Source: Corynebacterium matruchotii (GTDB lineage: Bacteria; Actinomycetota; Actinomycetes; Mycobacteriales; Mycobacteriaceae). Taken from it: 64,000 nucleotides of DNA. Numbering within the stretch: the stretch's first letter is position 1; each line of letters begins with the position of its first letter. A program made the translations under genes and the position numbers. Shown piece by piece: positions 48,518-58,349 of the stretch. Below the pieces are notes generated by a model that did no database searches, was not told the origin of the DNA, and saw only the letters and a list, made by a program, of their open reading frames with translations. The stretch is taken from assembly GCF_011612265.2 (NCBI RefSeq), contig NZ_CP050134.2, forward strand, positions 2,418,001-2,482,000, written 5' to 3'.

Positions 48518-50530
48518 ATGACACCCACAGGCGCCACAAGCGCTGCCGGTCCGGCGAAGCCCAGAAGCGGCATCAAAGAGCTGACCGTCCGGGGGATTAT
48601 TCTCGGCGGGTTGATTACATTGATCTTTACCGCGGCAAATGTGTATTTGGGGTTGAAGGTGGGGTTGACGTTCGCCACCTCGATTCCAGCCGCGGTGATT
48701 TCCATGGCGATATTGCGGAAGTTCCAGGACCATTCGGTCCAGGAGAATAACATTGTGCAGACGATTGCCTCGGCGGCAGGCACATTGTCTGCCATTATTT
48801 TCGTGTTGCCTGGTTTAGTCATGATCGGGTTTTGGTCGGGGTTCCCCTATTGGACGACCGCCATTATTTGCGCAGTCGGCGGCACATTGGGGGTGATGTA
48901 TTCCATTCCGCTGCGCCGCGCCCTCATCACCGGCTCGGATTTGCCGTATCCCGAGGGGGTGGCCGCGGCCGAGGTGTTAAAGGTCGGTGACGATCATGCC
49001 GACGCCGAGGCCCAGAAGGAAAATAAGGTGGGCCTGCGGGTCATTATCGTGGGCAGTCTGGCGTCGGCAGGCTACCAGTTCTTGTCGTATCTCAAGGTGG
49101 TGGCCGGCAGCGTCAAGACGGTGTTCCCGCTGTTTGGCGGGGCGTCGACCGTGGCCACGTCGCTGTCGCTGGCTCTCATTGGTGTGGGGCACCTGGTGGG
49201 GTTGGGTGTCGGCATCGCCATGATCGTGGGGTTGCTCATCTCCTACGGGGTACTGCTGCCGGTCTTCTCCGCCGACGCCATGGGCTCCGGTGATATTTCC
49301 GAAATCGTGAAGACCACATTCAGCCAGGAAGTGCGGTTTGTGGGTGCCGGCGCCATGACCGTGGCCGCCATTTGGACGCTCGTGAAGATCATTGGCCCCA
49401 TCATCAAGGGCATTAAGGATTCGCTGGCATCGTCGCAGGCCCGCAAGTCCGGGGAAACCGTGGCGTTGACGGAGCGGGACATCCCCTTCAACATTGTCAT
49501 GGGCGTGATTTTGGCCTGCATGGTGCCCACCGGATTATTGCTGTATCTGTTCGTGCAGAATTCGGAGATTTCGCACCACACCACCACATTAGTGATTTTG
49601 AGCGTGGTGTTTGTGCTGGTGACCGGCCTGGTGGTGGCCGCCGTGTGCGGCTACATGGCCGGGTTGATCGGTGCTTCGAATTCGCCGATTTCGGGCGTGG
49701 GCATCATCGTTGTGTTGGCTTCGGCGCTGCTCATTAAGGTGGTGACTGGGAACGAGCACGAGACGAACGCCCCGGCCTTGGTCGCGTACACGCTGTTCAC
49801 GGCGGCGGTGGTGTTTGGTATTGCCACGATTTCGAACGACAATTTGCAGGATTTGAAGACCGGCCAACTGGTGGATGCCACGCCGTGGCGGCAGCAGGTG
49901 GCATTGATTATTGGCGTGGTGTTCGGGTCGATTGTGATTCCGCCGGTGTTGCAGGTGATGTTGCAGGCCTTCGGGTTCGATGGCATGGCGGGCGCCGGCC
50001 CGGACGCGTTGGCCGCACCGCAGGCGGCATTATTGTCGTCGGTGGCGAACGGTATTTTCGGCAATTCGTTGGATTGGAACATTTTTGGCCTGGGCGCGCT
50101 GATTGGCGTAGGCGTCATCATTGTTGACGAGATTCTGCGGAAAACCACTGGTGGTAAGCGGTTCCTGCCGCCGCTGGCGGTGGGCATGGGCATGTACCTG
50201 CCGATCAGTTTGACCCTGGTGATCCCCATTGGCGCGGTTTTGGGCGTGGTGTACAACAAGTGGGCGGACAAGCATGAGAATTCGGAGTCGCTGCGCCGCA
50301 TGGGCACGCTGCTGGCCACCGGTTTGGTGGTAGGTGAATCCCTGCTGGGCGTGATCTACGCCGCCATTATCGTTGCCGCCAATAAGGAAGAACCGCTGGC
50401 CATCGTGGATCTCGGCGGCGTGGCCGACGGTTTGGGCATTGTGGTGTTTGCCGCGGTGTGCTTCGGCCTGTACCGGTGGTTGCAGACCAGCATTGCTCCG
50501 AAGGCTCAGGCCAGCAAGCCCGCCGATTAG
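48518..50530 (+). CDS. OPT-family oligopeptide/metal-chelate transporter
   Basis: 670 residues, about 16 membrane segments. It has the conserved N-terminal block (ELTVRGIILGGLITLIFTAANVYLGLKVGLTFA) and the LPYPEGVAAAEVLK motif of the OPT family, which imports small peptides or peptide-metal chelates by proton symport. AAAGGA is upstream of the ATG with an ~8-nt spacer. Convergent with the next gene, overlapping by 4 bp. Its substrate is not predicted. Confidence 0.88.
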   Translation: MTPTGATSAAGPAKPRSGIKELTVRGIILGGLITLIFTAANVYLGLKVGLTFATSIPAAVISMAILRKFQDHSVQENNIVQTIASAAGTLSAIIFVLPGLVMIGFWSGFPYWTTAIICAVGGTLGVMYSIPLRRALITGSDLPYPEGVAAAEVLKVGDDHADAEAQKENKVGLRVIIVGSLASAGYQFLSYLKVVAGSVKTVFPLFGGASTVATSLSLALIGVGHLVGLGVGIAMIVGLLISYGVLLPVFSADAMGSGDISEIVKTTFSQEVRFVGAGAMTVAAIWTLVKIIGPIIKGIKDSLASSQARKSGETVALTERDIPFNIVMGVILACMVPTGLLLYLFVQNSEISHHTTTLVILSVVFVLVTGLVVAAVCGYMAGLIGASNSPISGVGIIVVLASALLIKVVTGNEHETNAPALVAYTLFTAAVVFGIATISNDNLQDLKTGQLVDATPWRQQVALIIGVVFGSIVIPPVLQVMLQAFGFDGMAGAGPDALAAPQAALLSSVANGIFGNSLDWNIFGLGALIGVGVIIVDEILRKTTGGKRFLPPLAVGMGMYLPISLTLVIPIGAVLGVVYNKWADKHENSESLRRMGTLLATGLVVGESLLGVIYAAIIVAANKEEPLAIVDLGGVADGLGIVVFAAVCFGLYRWLQTSIAPKAQASKPAD

Positions 50531-51966
50531 CTCGCTTTGCGACGCCCAACGGTGGGTTGCAGCAGTTTCAGCCCGGCCAGTCCCGACACACACAGCGCAA
50601 TCATGACGCCGAGGGATATGCCGATATGGCTGGCAGACCCACCGGAGTTGCCGAAGGCCACCAGCCCCGAGGTCGCGTAGTGCAGCGGCATGAGGCTGGT
50701 GGCTAAAAGCCAACCGGTTGGGATTGCGGTGGTTGCGGCCAGGTTCCAGGCCCACCCCACGATCCCCACCTGCGCAAGCGCGGTCATGAGGGCCGCGATC
50801 TGCCCCCACATTCCGCCGAAAATCCGCACCATGAGCGATCCCGTGAGGATCGATATCATTCCCAACAGCAGGGTGATTGCGGTGATGCCGGCCACCTGCC
50901 CCGCACCCAGGCCGAAGCCCACCATGAGGCACAGCAGGCTGGCGGTGACCGCCAACCCGACGAGCGTCACCACCACGGTGAGCAGTGTTGCCTTGGTGTG
51001 GATTCGGCCGCTGCCGCGAATGGTGGCGCCGAAGAGCACCCCGGCGGCGATGAGCACCGCATACATTGGTGCCAGGGTTCGGGTGTCGGTGTCAGTGTGG
51101 GATTGGGCAGTTGGTAGCGCCCGCTGGATTTCCCCGATTTTCGCCTGGGTGTTTTTGGCCATGGTGTCGATTCGGGCAGAACCGGTACGCAAATCATCGA
51201 CGCTCTTCAGGGCGGTCTCCAGGTCGGTGGTGGCCTTCCCCAGGCCGGCGTTGAGGTCTTGCGCCCCCTTGGTGGCGGTGTAAATGCCGTCATGGTAGGC
51301 CTGGCCGGGCTCCGATAATTGTTGCGCTATCTCCCGCGACCCGGTTTTCATCTCCTCTAGCTGGGATTTCGTCGTGTCGTCCAGGGTGAAGGTGGTGGCC
51401 TGCTGCCGGAGGGTTCCCAAATCCTCGCGGAGCTTCACCGTGTCCGGGTCTTGGGCGTCCTTAATGCGTTCCAGGTAGCCGTCGATAGCGACCACGATTT
51501 GGCCACGCACCGCTTCGAACCCGGTCACCTGGTTGACGGCGGTCTCCACCCCGTCGGCGACCTTCGTGGCGCCCTGCCCCATCTGCCCGGTGGCGGCCTG
51601 CAACTGGGTCATGCCGTCCGAAAGCTTTTGGGTTCCCTCCTTGCCGTTGGTGAGGGCGGTGGATATATCGTCGGTGCCGCCAGTGATTTTGCCCACCCCG
51701 TCGACAAGCTGCTTGGTGCCGCCGGTGAGCAAACCGGCCTGGGAACTGGCCTCACCCGTCGCGCGGCGGGCGTCGACAAGCACGGAATCGTCAACAATGG
51801 TTGGGGCCCCGGCGCGGGCGGTGCTGTCTGACCAAGTGTCGGCGGGGTCGATGCCGGATGCGAGGGAATATATGGCTCCTACCAGCACGGGGAGTGCCAC
51901 GATGAGTGCGGCGATGGCGCGGCGAACGACGATGGGCCCGGGTTTCATACCTTGAAATGTAACCAT
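50527..51966 (-). CDS. YhgE/Pip-like membrane protein with long extracytoplasmic coiled region
   Basis: 479 residues. One N-terminal membrane helix (about 18-38), then a long outer region (about 50-310) of heptad-like repeats resembling LTGGTKQLVDGVGKITGGTDD and KLSDGMTQLQAATGQM, and a C-terminal block of five or six membrane helices (about 315-470). This layout fits the YhgE/Pip or ABC-2-permease-like group found in actinobacteria. The function is unclear; in some species the family is linked to phage infection or ESX-type secretion. Start 51966 or 51948. Confidence 0.72.
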   Translation of the reverse strand: MVTFQGMKPGPIVVRRAIAALIVALPVLVGAIYSLASGIDPADTWSDSTARAGAPTIVDDSVLVDARRATGEASSQAGLLTGGTKQLVDGVGKITGGTDDISTALTNGKEGTQKLSDGMTQLQAATGQMGQGATKVADGVETAVNQVTGFEAVRGQIVVAIDGYLERIKDAQDPDTVKLREDLGTLRQQATTFTLDDTTKSQLEEMKTGSREIAQQLSEPGQAYHDGIYTATKGAQDLNAGLGKATTDLETALKSVDDLRTGSARIDTMAKNTQAKIGEIQRALPTAQSHTDTDTRTLAPMYAVLIAAGVLFGATIRGSGRIHTKATLLTVVVTLVGLAVTASLLCLMVGFGLGAGQVAGITAITLLLGMISILTGSLMVRIFGGMWGQIAALMTALAQVGIVGWAWNLAATTAIPTGWLLATSLMPLHYATSGLVAFGNSGGSASHIGISLGVMIALCVSGLAGLKLLQPTVGRRKAS

Positions 51967-52135
51967 TTCTTTAGGGAATCTCAGCGAGGCGCACCGCGGC
52001 AGACTGGTAGGATTAACAAATGTTATTGTCGTTCAAACATGAAAGAAGGCGCCGCTCGCCCGGATTGTCATACGTGTTTTATGCGGGTCGGTGGGGCCAC
52101 CCAGCCTGGTAACAGGTGCTGGGGGTGAAAAATCT

Positions 52136-55100
52136 GTGTCCTTAATAATTATACTTGGTGTGGCAGCGGTTGCGATCGTCCTCTCCCCTGTTTTGGTGAA
52201 GCTTATTGGCACGAAGGCGGGATATCCGCTGGGTATGCTAGCTCTTGCCGACACTGTTCTTCTGGCCCGCGAGCTACCCAGAGCATTGGTGGAGCCTATT
52301 ACCATAAGCTACCCGTGGGTGCCTGGTGCGCTGGCGGATATTGGTTTTAGTGTGCGGCTTGATGGTTTGTCCGCTATTTTTGCGCTGCTTGCGTTGGTTG
52401 TTGGGGCGGTGGTGTTCCTGTATTCCGCCGCGTATTTGCCGGCCCGGGGTGCGGGTGCCACGAATTTTTATACGCTCATGACGGCGTTTATGACTTCGGT
52501 GTTGTTGCTGGTGCTTGCCGACGACGTGTTTTTGCTGTTCATCGCCTGGGAGTTGGTGTCGCTGGCGTCGTTTATGCTTATTGCCCGGTCTGGTGGGCGT
52601 GGCGGTGAGGCGGGGTCGCAGCGCACACTCATTTTGACGTTCATTGGTGGTTTGACGCTGTTGGTGGCCATGAGTATTGCCGCTACCCAGGCCGGCACTA
52701 CCTCTATTCATGGGATTTTGCGTTCGAGTTTTTGGGTGGATAAGCCGGGGCTGACGGCCGCGTTGGCGGTGTTGGTTGCGGTGAGTGCGTTTACGAAGGC
52801 CGCCCAGTTTCCGTTCCATTTTTGGTTGCCGGAGGCGATGGCGGCCATCACCCCGGTGTCGGCGTTTCTGCATGCCGCGGCCGTGGTGAAGGCCGGTATT
52901 TATGTGCTGCTGCGGTTTTCCACGGTGTTCCATGATGTGGCGGCGTGGAATTATTTGCTGATTACCATTGGCATGGTGACCGCGGTCATGGCGTCATTAT
53001 TTGCTATTGGCCAGACCGATTTGAAGCGACTGACCGCCTATTCGACGGTGTCGCATTTGGGGTGGATTGTGGCGACGATTGGGGTGGGAACACCGTTCGC
53101 GTTGGCTGCCGCATTGGTGCACACCATCGCCCACGGGTTGTTTAAGTCGTCGTTGTTCATGCTGGTGGGGGTGGTAGATCACCAAACCGGCACCCGGGAT
53201 ATTGAGCGGTTGGGGAGTTCGTGGCGGCAGTTGCCGTTCACATTCACGTCCACGGTGATTGCGTGTGCCGCGATGGCCGCGGTGCCGCCCACGTTTGGGT
53301 TTATTTCCAAGGAAAGCATGCTGACCGCTTTTGAGCAGGCCCCGTTGGATAATGTTGGGGTGGTTGTGCTACTGGGGGCGGCCACGGTGGGAGCATTGTT
53401 GACGTTTACGTATTCCGCCCGGATTGTTGCCGATGGGTTTATTGATGGGGATCGGGACATGAGTGGGGTGCGGGAGGCCCCATTCTTGCTGTGGTTCCCG
53501 GCCGCGCTTCCCGGGTTGGTGACGGTGCCGCTCGCAGTGTTGGCGTCTGTGGTGGAGGGCCCGATTGATGCCGCCGTGATTACTATGACAAACACCGACC
53601 CACGGGCACATGTTGCGTTATGGCATGGGGTGAATACGCCGTTTGTGCTGTCCCTGGTGGTGTTGGTTCTTGGGGTTGTGGGGGTGTGGTACCGGCAACG
53701 GATTTGGCGGGTGGTGACGCACCGCCAGTTCTTGCCGGTTGATGGGAACCAGCTGCTCAAGCTGGGGTTGCAGTCGCTGTCGGCTGCCGGGAAGTCGTTG
53801 GGCCGGATGGCGGACACGCTCAGCCCAGCGCGGCATCTCGCGTTGCTGTTTGGGTTGTTTATTGTGTTCGGCGCGGTCGTGGGCATCAATGGCCTGTTGG
53901 GGGGCGGCGTGGATGGGGTGGCGTTGCACCCGCGGGTTCCCGGTTCGGATCGGGTGACCGACTTGTTGCCGTTGGCGATTATTGTTTTGGCTGTTGTGAT
54001 TATTGTGCGCACCCCGAGGCGGTTGACGGCGGTGGCTGGTATTGGTGTTGCCGGCGTGGGCGTGACATTGCAGGTGTTGATGTTGGGTGCCCCGGATGTG
54101 GCACTCACCCAGTTCTTGGTGGAGTCGTTGACAGTGGTCATTATGATGCTGGTGGTGCGCCAGCAGCCGGAGCGGTTCCACCCGGAGCATCGGAAGTCAG
54201 CGGCGTCGAAAAGCATGCCGATTGTGGTGGCCGTGGGCTTTGGGATTGTGACGTTCTTGGGCTCGTATCTGCTGGTGGGGCGGAATGATCGGAGCGATTT
54301 GGCCATGTGGTATTTGCAGAATGGTCCGAAGGTGACCGAGGGCGATAATGTGGTGAATACTATTTTGGTGGAGTTCCGCGCATTTGACACCATGGGCGAG
54401 TTGAGTGTGTTAGGCATGGCGGCGATTGTGATTGCGGCGGTGGTGACGTCGATGCCGCGGTACCCGTTTATGCGGGGGACACATCCGGCGCCGATTGGGC
54501 ATGCCGAGTTGAATACGATTCCGATGAAGACACTACTGAAGATTATGCTGCCGGTTTTGGGGGTGTTGAGTGCGCTGATTTTCTGGCGGGGCCATAATTC
54601 GCCTGGTGGCGGGTTTATTGCCGCGTTGGTGGCGGGTGGTGCGCTCATGCTGGTGTATTTCTCGTATCCGCGGGATCAGCGGGTAGCGAAGGTGAATGTG
54701 CCGGTGATTCTTACCGGGTGCGGCATTATGACCGCGGTGTTTTCCGGCGTGTTGGGCCTTATGAAGGGGTCGTTTTTGTTCCCGATTCATGGGCATTTTT
54801 TGGGGCAGCATTTCACCACGTCGATGATTTTTGATTTGGGCGTGTATTTGGCGGTGTTGGGCATGTTGAGCATGGCGGTGAATGTGTTGGGTGGTTATTT
54901 GCGTCCGGGCATGGAGTATGAGGATTTAAATTTCACCCGGGTGGATTCGCCGTTGGTGTCGACGCCGGTGGTGGGGGTGGATGCGCAGCATGAGCCGGCG
55001 CCGGAAACCCCGGAGCATAAGCGGATTGTGGCGCAGGCGCGGCGGGATGCGGCGTTGTTGAAGTTGGATTCGTCGAGGCATATTGCGCAGATCATGGCGT

Positions 55101-55207
55101 CCAGTGATCCTGATGCCGACCCTGGTGGTCCTGGTGGGGATCCCGGTGGGGGCGGGTCGCCGAAAGCATCGGAAGCGCCGAAGACCGGGCCGGAGGAGTT
55201 ATCGTGA
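52136..55207 (+). CDS. mrpA: Mrp antiporter subunit A (with MrpB-like domain)
   Basis: Largest subunit of the multisubunit Na+(K+)/H+ antiporter. About 1,023 residues: an NuoL-like proton channel domain with many helices (about 60-500, including the AAQFPFHFWLPEAM and ALVHTIAHGLFKSSLFML motifs), a DUF4040-type segment near 630-720 and a C-terminal MnhB-like part (about 815-945, with WRGHNSPGGGFIAALVAGGA). The last ~100 residues are a charged, Gly/Pro-rich tail. GTG at 52136, with GGGGGTGA 5-7 nt upstream, is the preferred start. First gene of mrpACDEFG; stop and mrpC start overlap in GTGA. Confidence 0.93.
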   Translation: MSLIIILGVAAVAIVLSPVLVKLIGTKAGYPLGMLALADTVLLARELPRALVEPITISYPWVPGALADIGFSVRLDGLSAIFALLALVVGAVVFLYSAAYLPARGAGATNFYTLMTAFMTSVLLLVLADDVFLLFIAWELVSLASFMLIARSGGRGGEAGSQRTLILTFIGGLTLLVAMSIAATQAGTTSIHGILRSSFWVDKPGLTAALAVLVAVSAFTKAAQFPFHFWLPEAMAAITPVSAFLHAAAVVKAGIYVLLRFSTVFHDVAAWNYLLITIGMVTAVMASLFAIGQTDLKRLTAYSTVSHLGWIVATIGVGTPFALAAALVHTIAHGLFKSSLFMLVGVVDHQTGTRDIERLGSSWRQLPFTFTSTVIACAAMAAVPPTFGFISKESMLTAFEQAPLDNVGVVVLLGAATVGALLTFTYSARIVADGFIDGDRDMSGVREAPFLLWFPAALPGLVTVPLAVLASVVEGPIDAAVITMTNTDPRAHVALWHGVNTPFVLSLVVLVLGVVGVWYRQRIWRVVTHRQFLPVDGNQLLKLGLQSLSAAGKSLGRMADTLSPARHLALLFGLFIVFGAVVGINGLLGGGVDGVALHPRVPGSDRVTDLLPLAIIVLAVVIIVRTPRRLTAVAGIGVAGVGVTLQVLMLGAPDVALTQFLVESLTVVIMMLVVRQQPERFHPEHRKSAASKSMPIVVAVGFGIVTFLGSYLLVGRNDRSDLAMWYLQNGPKVTEGDNVVNTILVEFRAFDTMGELSVLGMAAIVIAAVVTSMPRYPFMRGTHPAPIGHAELNTIPMKTLLKIMLPVLGVLSALIFWRGHNSPGGGFIAALVAGGALMLVYFSYPRDQRVAKVNVPVILTGCGIMTAVFSGVLGLMKGSFLFPIHGHFLGQHFTTSMIFDLGVYLAVLGMLSMAVNVLGGYLRPGMEYEDLNFTRVDSPLVSTPVVGVDAQHEPAPETPEHKRIVAQARRDAALLKLDSSRHIAQIMASSDPDADPGGPGGDPGGGGSPKASEAPKTGPEELS

Positions 55208-55653
55208 TTATTCCCCTTTCTATTGCCATTCTTGCTGGTGGTGGCGTTTATTTGGTGATGCAGCGGAGTATGCTGCGGATTATTGTGGGGATGACGCTTT
55301 TCAGTCACGCCACGAACTTGTTCATCATGTCGACGGGGACGACAACGTGGCGGGGTGAGCCGTTTCCCTCGTTGACGGATTTGCAGGATGCGGCCGACCC
55401 GGTGCCGCAGGCGTTTGTGTTGACGGCAATCGTCATTGCCATGGCGACCACGACGTACATGTTGACGCTGTCCGGGTTGGGGAGTTCGGATGATACGACG
55501 GCGCACGCGGTAGCGGATGAGGATTCGCCGTTGCAGACGTTGGGCCGGTCGACGACGATGGCGGAGTTAGCGGCGGCTGATGCGCACGCGGCGAAGCAGG
55601 AGCAGGTTGCTTATCGACGGGCCCAGGAGGCCCAGCGGAAGGAAGGGCACTAG
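55204..55653 (+). CDS. mrpC: Mrp antiporter subunit C
   Basis: 149-residue NuoK-like membrane subunit. Three helices (residues ~2-20, 25-45, 70-90) with GMTLFSHATNLFIM and DPVPQAFVLTAIVIAMATTT, the latter being the family signature. The C-terminal ~45 residues are a charged extension. GTG start overlapping the mrpA stop. Confidence 0.92.
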   Translation: MIIPLSIAILAGGGVYLVMQRSMLRIIVGMTLFSHATNLFIMSTGTTTWRGEPFPSLTDLQDAADPVPQAFVLTAIVIAMATTTYMLTLSGLGSSDDTTAHAVADEDSPLQTLGRSTTMAELAAADAHAAKQEQVAYRRAQEAQRKEGH

Positions 55654-55656
55654 ATC

Positions 55657-57267
55657 ATGGTGGTGTCGCAAGTAATGACGGCCGCAACGGTCACCGTCGC
55701 CCAGGCCGCGGTGGGGCCGATTCCGGGGCAGCCGCTCACTCCCCCAGCTGTTTTGCCGCTGTTTTTGGGGGTGCCGTTGGCACTCATGGCGTTGGCGGTG
55801 CTGGCCCCCTGGCGGCAGGCCCGGAATGCGTTAAGCCTGGTGGGTCCCCTGATTACCGGGGCTGCGGGTGCGTGGCTGTTTAGCTACACCGCGGCCCATG
55901 GGACGATCGCCCACTCGGTGGGCCTCTATGTGGGCGGGGTGGCAATCCCGTTTGCCGGCGACCAGTTTTCGGCGTTGATGATTGTGACCGCCTCGGTGGT
56001 GATTTTCGTGGCGAACTGGTTTGCGATCATCGTGGGGGAAACCCGGGCCCGGTTTTATCCAGCATTGTCGCTGATGCTATTGGCGGGGTGCATGGGCGGG
56101 TTCTTGACCGCCGATTTGTTCAACTTCTTCGTGTTTGTCGAGGTGATGCTGCTGCCGTCCTACGGCCTGCTGGCGATGACCGGCACGTGGGCCCGCATGT
56201 CGTCGGGGCGCACGTTTGTGCTGGTGAATTTGACCGCATCCACCATGCTACTCATCGGGGTGTGCTTCATTTACGCCACGGCGGGGGCGGTGAACATTGC
56301 GGCGCTGCGGGGGGCAGCGGCCGGCAATGGACCAGTCACGGTGGCGGTGGGTATTGTGGTGTTGGCCATGGTGGTCAAGGCCGGCCTGTTTCCGGTGCAC
56401 ACGTGGCTGCCGCGAACCTACCCGCAGACGTCGGCAAGCGTCATGGCGTTGTTTTCCAGCGTGCACACCAAGATTGCCGTCTATATTCTATTCCGTATTT
56501 ATGTGGTGATTTTTGACCTGGATCCCCGCTGGATGTGGCCGATCGTTGGGTTCTGTGTGGTCAGCATGGTAGTGGGGTCGTTCGCCGGGTTGGGGGAGAA
56601 GTCGCTGCGCCGGGTGTTGGCCTACCAAATGGTGGGTGGCATCCCACTGATCGTGGTGATATTGGCGTTCAGCTACGGCCAGCCGAGTGTGGCGTTGGCG
56701 GCAGGCATTTTCTACATGGTGCACCACATGATTACCGTGGGGTCGCTCATTCTCACCGCCGGCGCGATCGAGGAAACCTATGGTGAGGATCTGTTGTCCC
56801 GGCTGTCGGGCCTGGCCCGGCGGGACCCATGGGTGGCCACGGTGTTTGCCGCGGGGGCGTTTTCGGTGGTGGGGTTCCCGCCGTTTTCCGGCCTGTGGGG
56901 CAAGGTGCTGACCGTGACTAGTATCGCGCAAGCCGGATCACCGGTGGCGTGGCTGGTGATCGCGGTGGTGGTTGTGACGAGTTTCGCCGCGTTCATTTCC
57001 ATGCTGCGGGTGTGGCGGAAAGTGTTTTGGGGCGCGGAAATGAACCGGCAGCGCATCCCAGAGAATCTGCGGGTCCCCGCCTACCGGATTGCGCCGGCCG
57101 GCGTGCTGATGCTGATCTCGGTGGGCATGTTTCTTGCCGCCGGGCCCATGGTGCAAGCCACCCGGGATGCGGCCGATTCGCTGGTAAACGTTACCGACTA
57201 CCAGCATGCGGTGTTGGGTGATGACCTGGCCGATGCGGTGGGCATCCCGGCCCCGCAGGACTCCTGA
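55657..57267 (+). CDS. mrpD: Mrp antiporter subunit D
   Basis: 536-residue NuoM/N-like proton-conducting subunit with about 14 helices. Contains FFVFVEVMLLPSYGLLA (Glu in helix 5), VKAGLFPVHTWLPRTYPQTSASVMALFSSVHTK (conserved Lys/His) and MVHHMITVGSL. Follows mrpC by 3 bp, so translation is coupled. Required for antiport. Confidence 0.93.
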   Translation: MVVSQVMTAATVTVAQAAVGPIPGQPLTPPAVLPLFLGVPLALMALAVLAPWRQARNALSLVGPLITGAAGAWLFSYTAAHGTIAHSVGLYVGGVAIPFAGDQFSALMIVTASVVIFVANWFAIIVGETRARFYPALSLMLLAGCMGGFLTADLFNFFVFVEVMLLPSYGLLAMTGTWARMSSGRTFVLVNLTASTMLLIGVCFIYATAGAVNIAALRGAAAGNGPVTVAVGIVVLAMVVKAGLFPVHTWLPRTYPQTSASVMALFSSVHTKIAVYILFRIYVVIFDLDPRWMWPIVGFCVVSMVVGSFAGLGEKSLRRVLAYQMVGGIPLIVVILAFSYGQPSVALAAGIFYMVHHMITVGSLILTAGAIEETYGEDLLSRLSGLARRDPWVATVFAAGAFSVVGFPPFSGLWGKVLTVTSIAQAGSPVAWLVIAVVVVTSFAAFISMLRVWRKVFWGAEMNRQRIPENLRVPAYRIAPAGVLMLISVGMFLAAGPMVQATRDAADSLVNVTDYQHAVLGDDLADAVGIPAPQDS

Positions 57268-57308
57268 CCGGGTGGTGTCAAAATGGTTTGTGATGTGAGG
57301 AGAATGAT

Positions 57309-57722
57309 GTGAAGGGCTTATTGCACGCCGGCTATTACTCCGCCTGGTTGATTGGCCAATTATTATTGGCGTCCCGGGATGTGCTGGTGGATACGCTCAC
57401 CGGCAATAAGAAACTGGACCCCAGCGTGGTGGCGTACCCGCTGCGGGTGACGAAGGATTGGCAGATCACGGCGTTTGCGTGTTCCATTACGATCACTCCG
57501 GGCACGATTTCCATTGGGTTGGATGAGGGGCCATCAGGTGAGCGGCTGCTCATGGTGCACGCCATTTTCGGCTCCGACCCGCTGGCGGTACTCAAGGATT
57601 TAGCGCACATGGAGGAAACCCTGGCGCCGCATGTTGCGGGGATTGATAACCAGCTGGAGCGGGCGGCAACGTATCATCCGGCGCCGCGGCCCAGCAGCCT
57701 CCGAAACCGAGGAGTGAATTAA
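57309..57722 (+). CDS. mrpE: Mrp antiporter subunit E
   Basis: 137 residues, one or two N-terminal helices then a small soluble domain with LITPGTISI-like ACSITITPGTISIG. Begins at GTG with AGGAG 6 nt upstream. It ends in TAATG, overlapping mrpF. Small and less conserved, as in the family. Confidence 0.9.
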   Translation: MKGLLHAGYYSAWLIGQLLLASRDVLVDTLTGNKKLDPSVVAYPLRVTKDWQITAFACSITITPGTISIGLDEGPSGERLLMVHAIFGSDPLAVLKDLAHMEETLAPHVAGIDNQLERAATYHPAPRPSSLRNRGVN

Positions 57723-57988
57723 TGTTCGAATATTTTCTGTGGGTGGCGTTAGGCCTGATCGCGGTGGCGCTTCTAGGCACCCTGCTACTCATGGTCCGGT
57801 CCCGGGACGAATACGTGATCGTCGCAATATCCGACCTGGTGTTCTATTCCATGATTGGGTTTTATATTGTGTGGGGCATGTATAACCGCACCCAGATCGC
57901 CTACGAAATCATTCTGTTGGCGTCGGTGGTGGGCGGCATTCTGCCCACCATGTCGATGGCCCGTATCATTTCCCGGGGGCGGCGGTAA
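57722..57988 (+). CDS. mrpF: Mrp antiporter subunit F
   Basis: 88-residue subunit with three helices; central motif RSRDEYVIVAISDLVFYSM fits MrpF. Coupled to mrpE (TAATG) and mrpG (2-bp gap). Confidence 0.92.
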   Translation: MFEYFLWVALGLIAVALLGTLLLMVRSRDEYVIVAISDLVFYSMIGFYIVWGMYNRTQIAYEIILLASVVGGILPTMSMARIISRGRR

Positions 57989-57990
57989 CC

Positions 57991-58326
57991 ATGATAATTG
58001 CGGAAATTTTCGCGGGCATACTAGCGGTGGCGGCCGGGCTCATCATGGTGGTCACCATGGTGGGGTTGTGGCGGGCCCCGGATGCGCAAACCCAGGCGAA
58101 CATGTTGGGGCCCACCACCGGAGTGGCGATACCACTGCTAATTTTCGCCAAATTGGCCTACGACATCAGCCGACACGGGTTTGTGTTCAGCGATGTGGCG
58201 CGGGCGCTCATTGCGGTGGTGGCGTACCTGGTGGTGTTGGCGTTGGGCGCGTTCCTGCTGGGCCGGGCGTTCCTGGCCGTGGCCGTTGAGGCCGACCAGG
58301 CGGAGTCACAGGACGAGCCGGCGTAG
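57991..58326 (+). CDS. mrpG: Mrp antiporter subunit G
   Basis: 111-residue membrane subunit with three helices (about 2-22, 40-58, 68-90) and the motif MVVTMVGLWRAPDAQTQAN at the first loop, the family signature RxPD. Last structural gene of the Mrp operon; sigC begins 24 bp later. Confidence 0.92.
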   Translation: MIIAEIFAGILAVAAGLIMVVTMVGLWRAPDAQTQANMLGPTTGVAIPLLIFAKLAYDISRHGFVFSDVARALIAVVAYLVVLALGAFLLGRAFLAVAVEADQAESQDEPA

Positions 58327-58349
58327 GGTTTCTTGTAAAATCGGTTGGC

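Noticed and set aside
53179..54648. 489-residue minus-strand ORF opposite mrpA
   Set aside because: Antisense of a hydrophobic gene; Thr/Pro/Asn-rich and without motifs.
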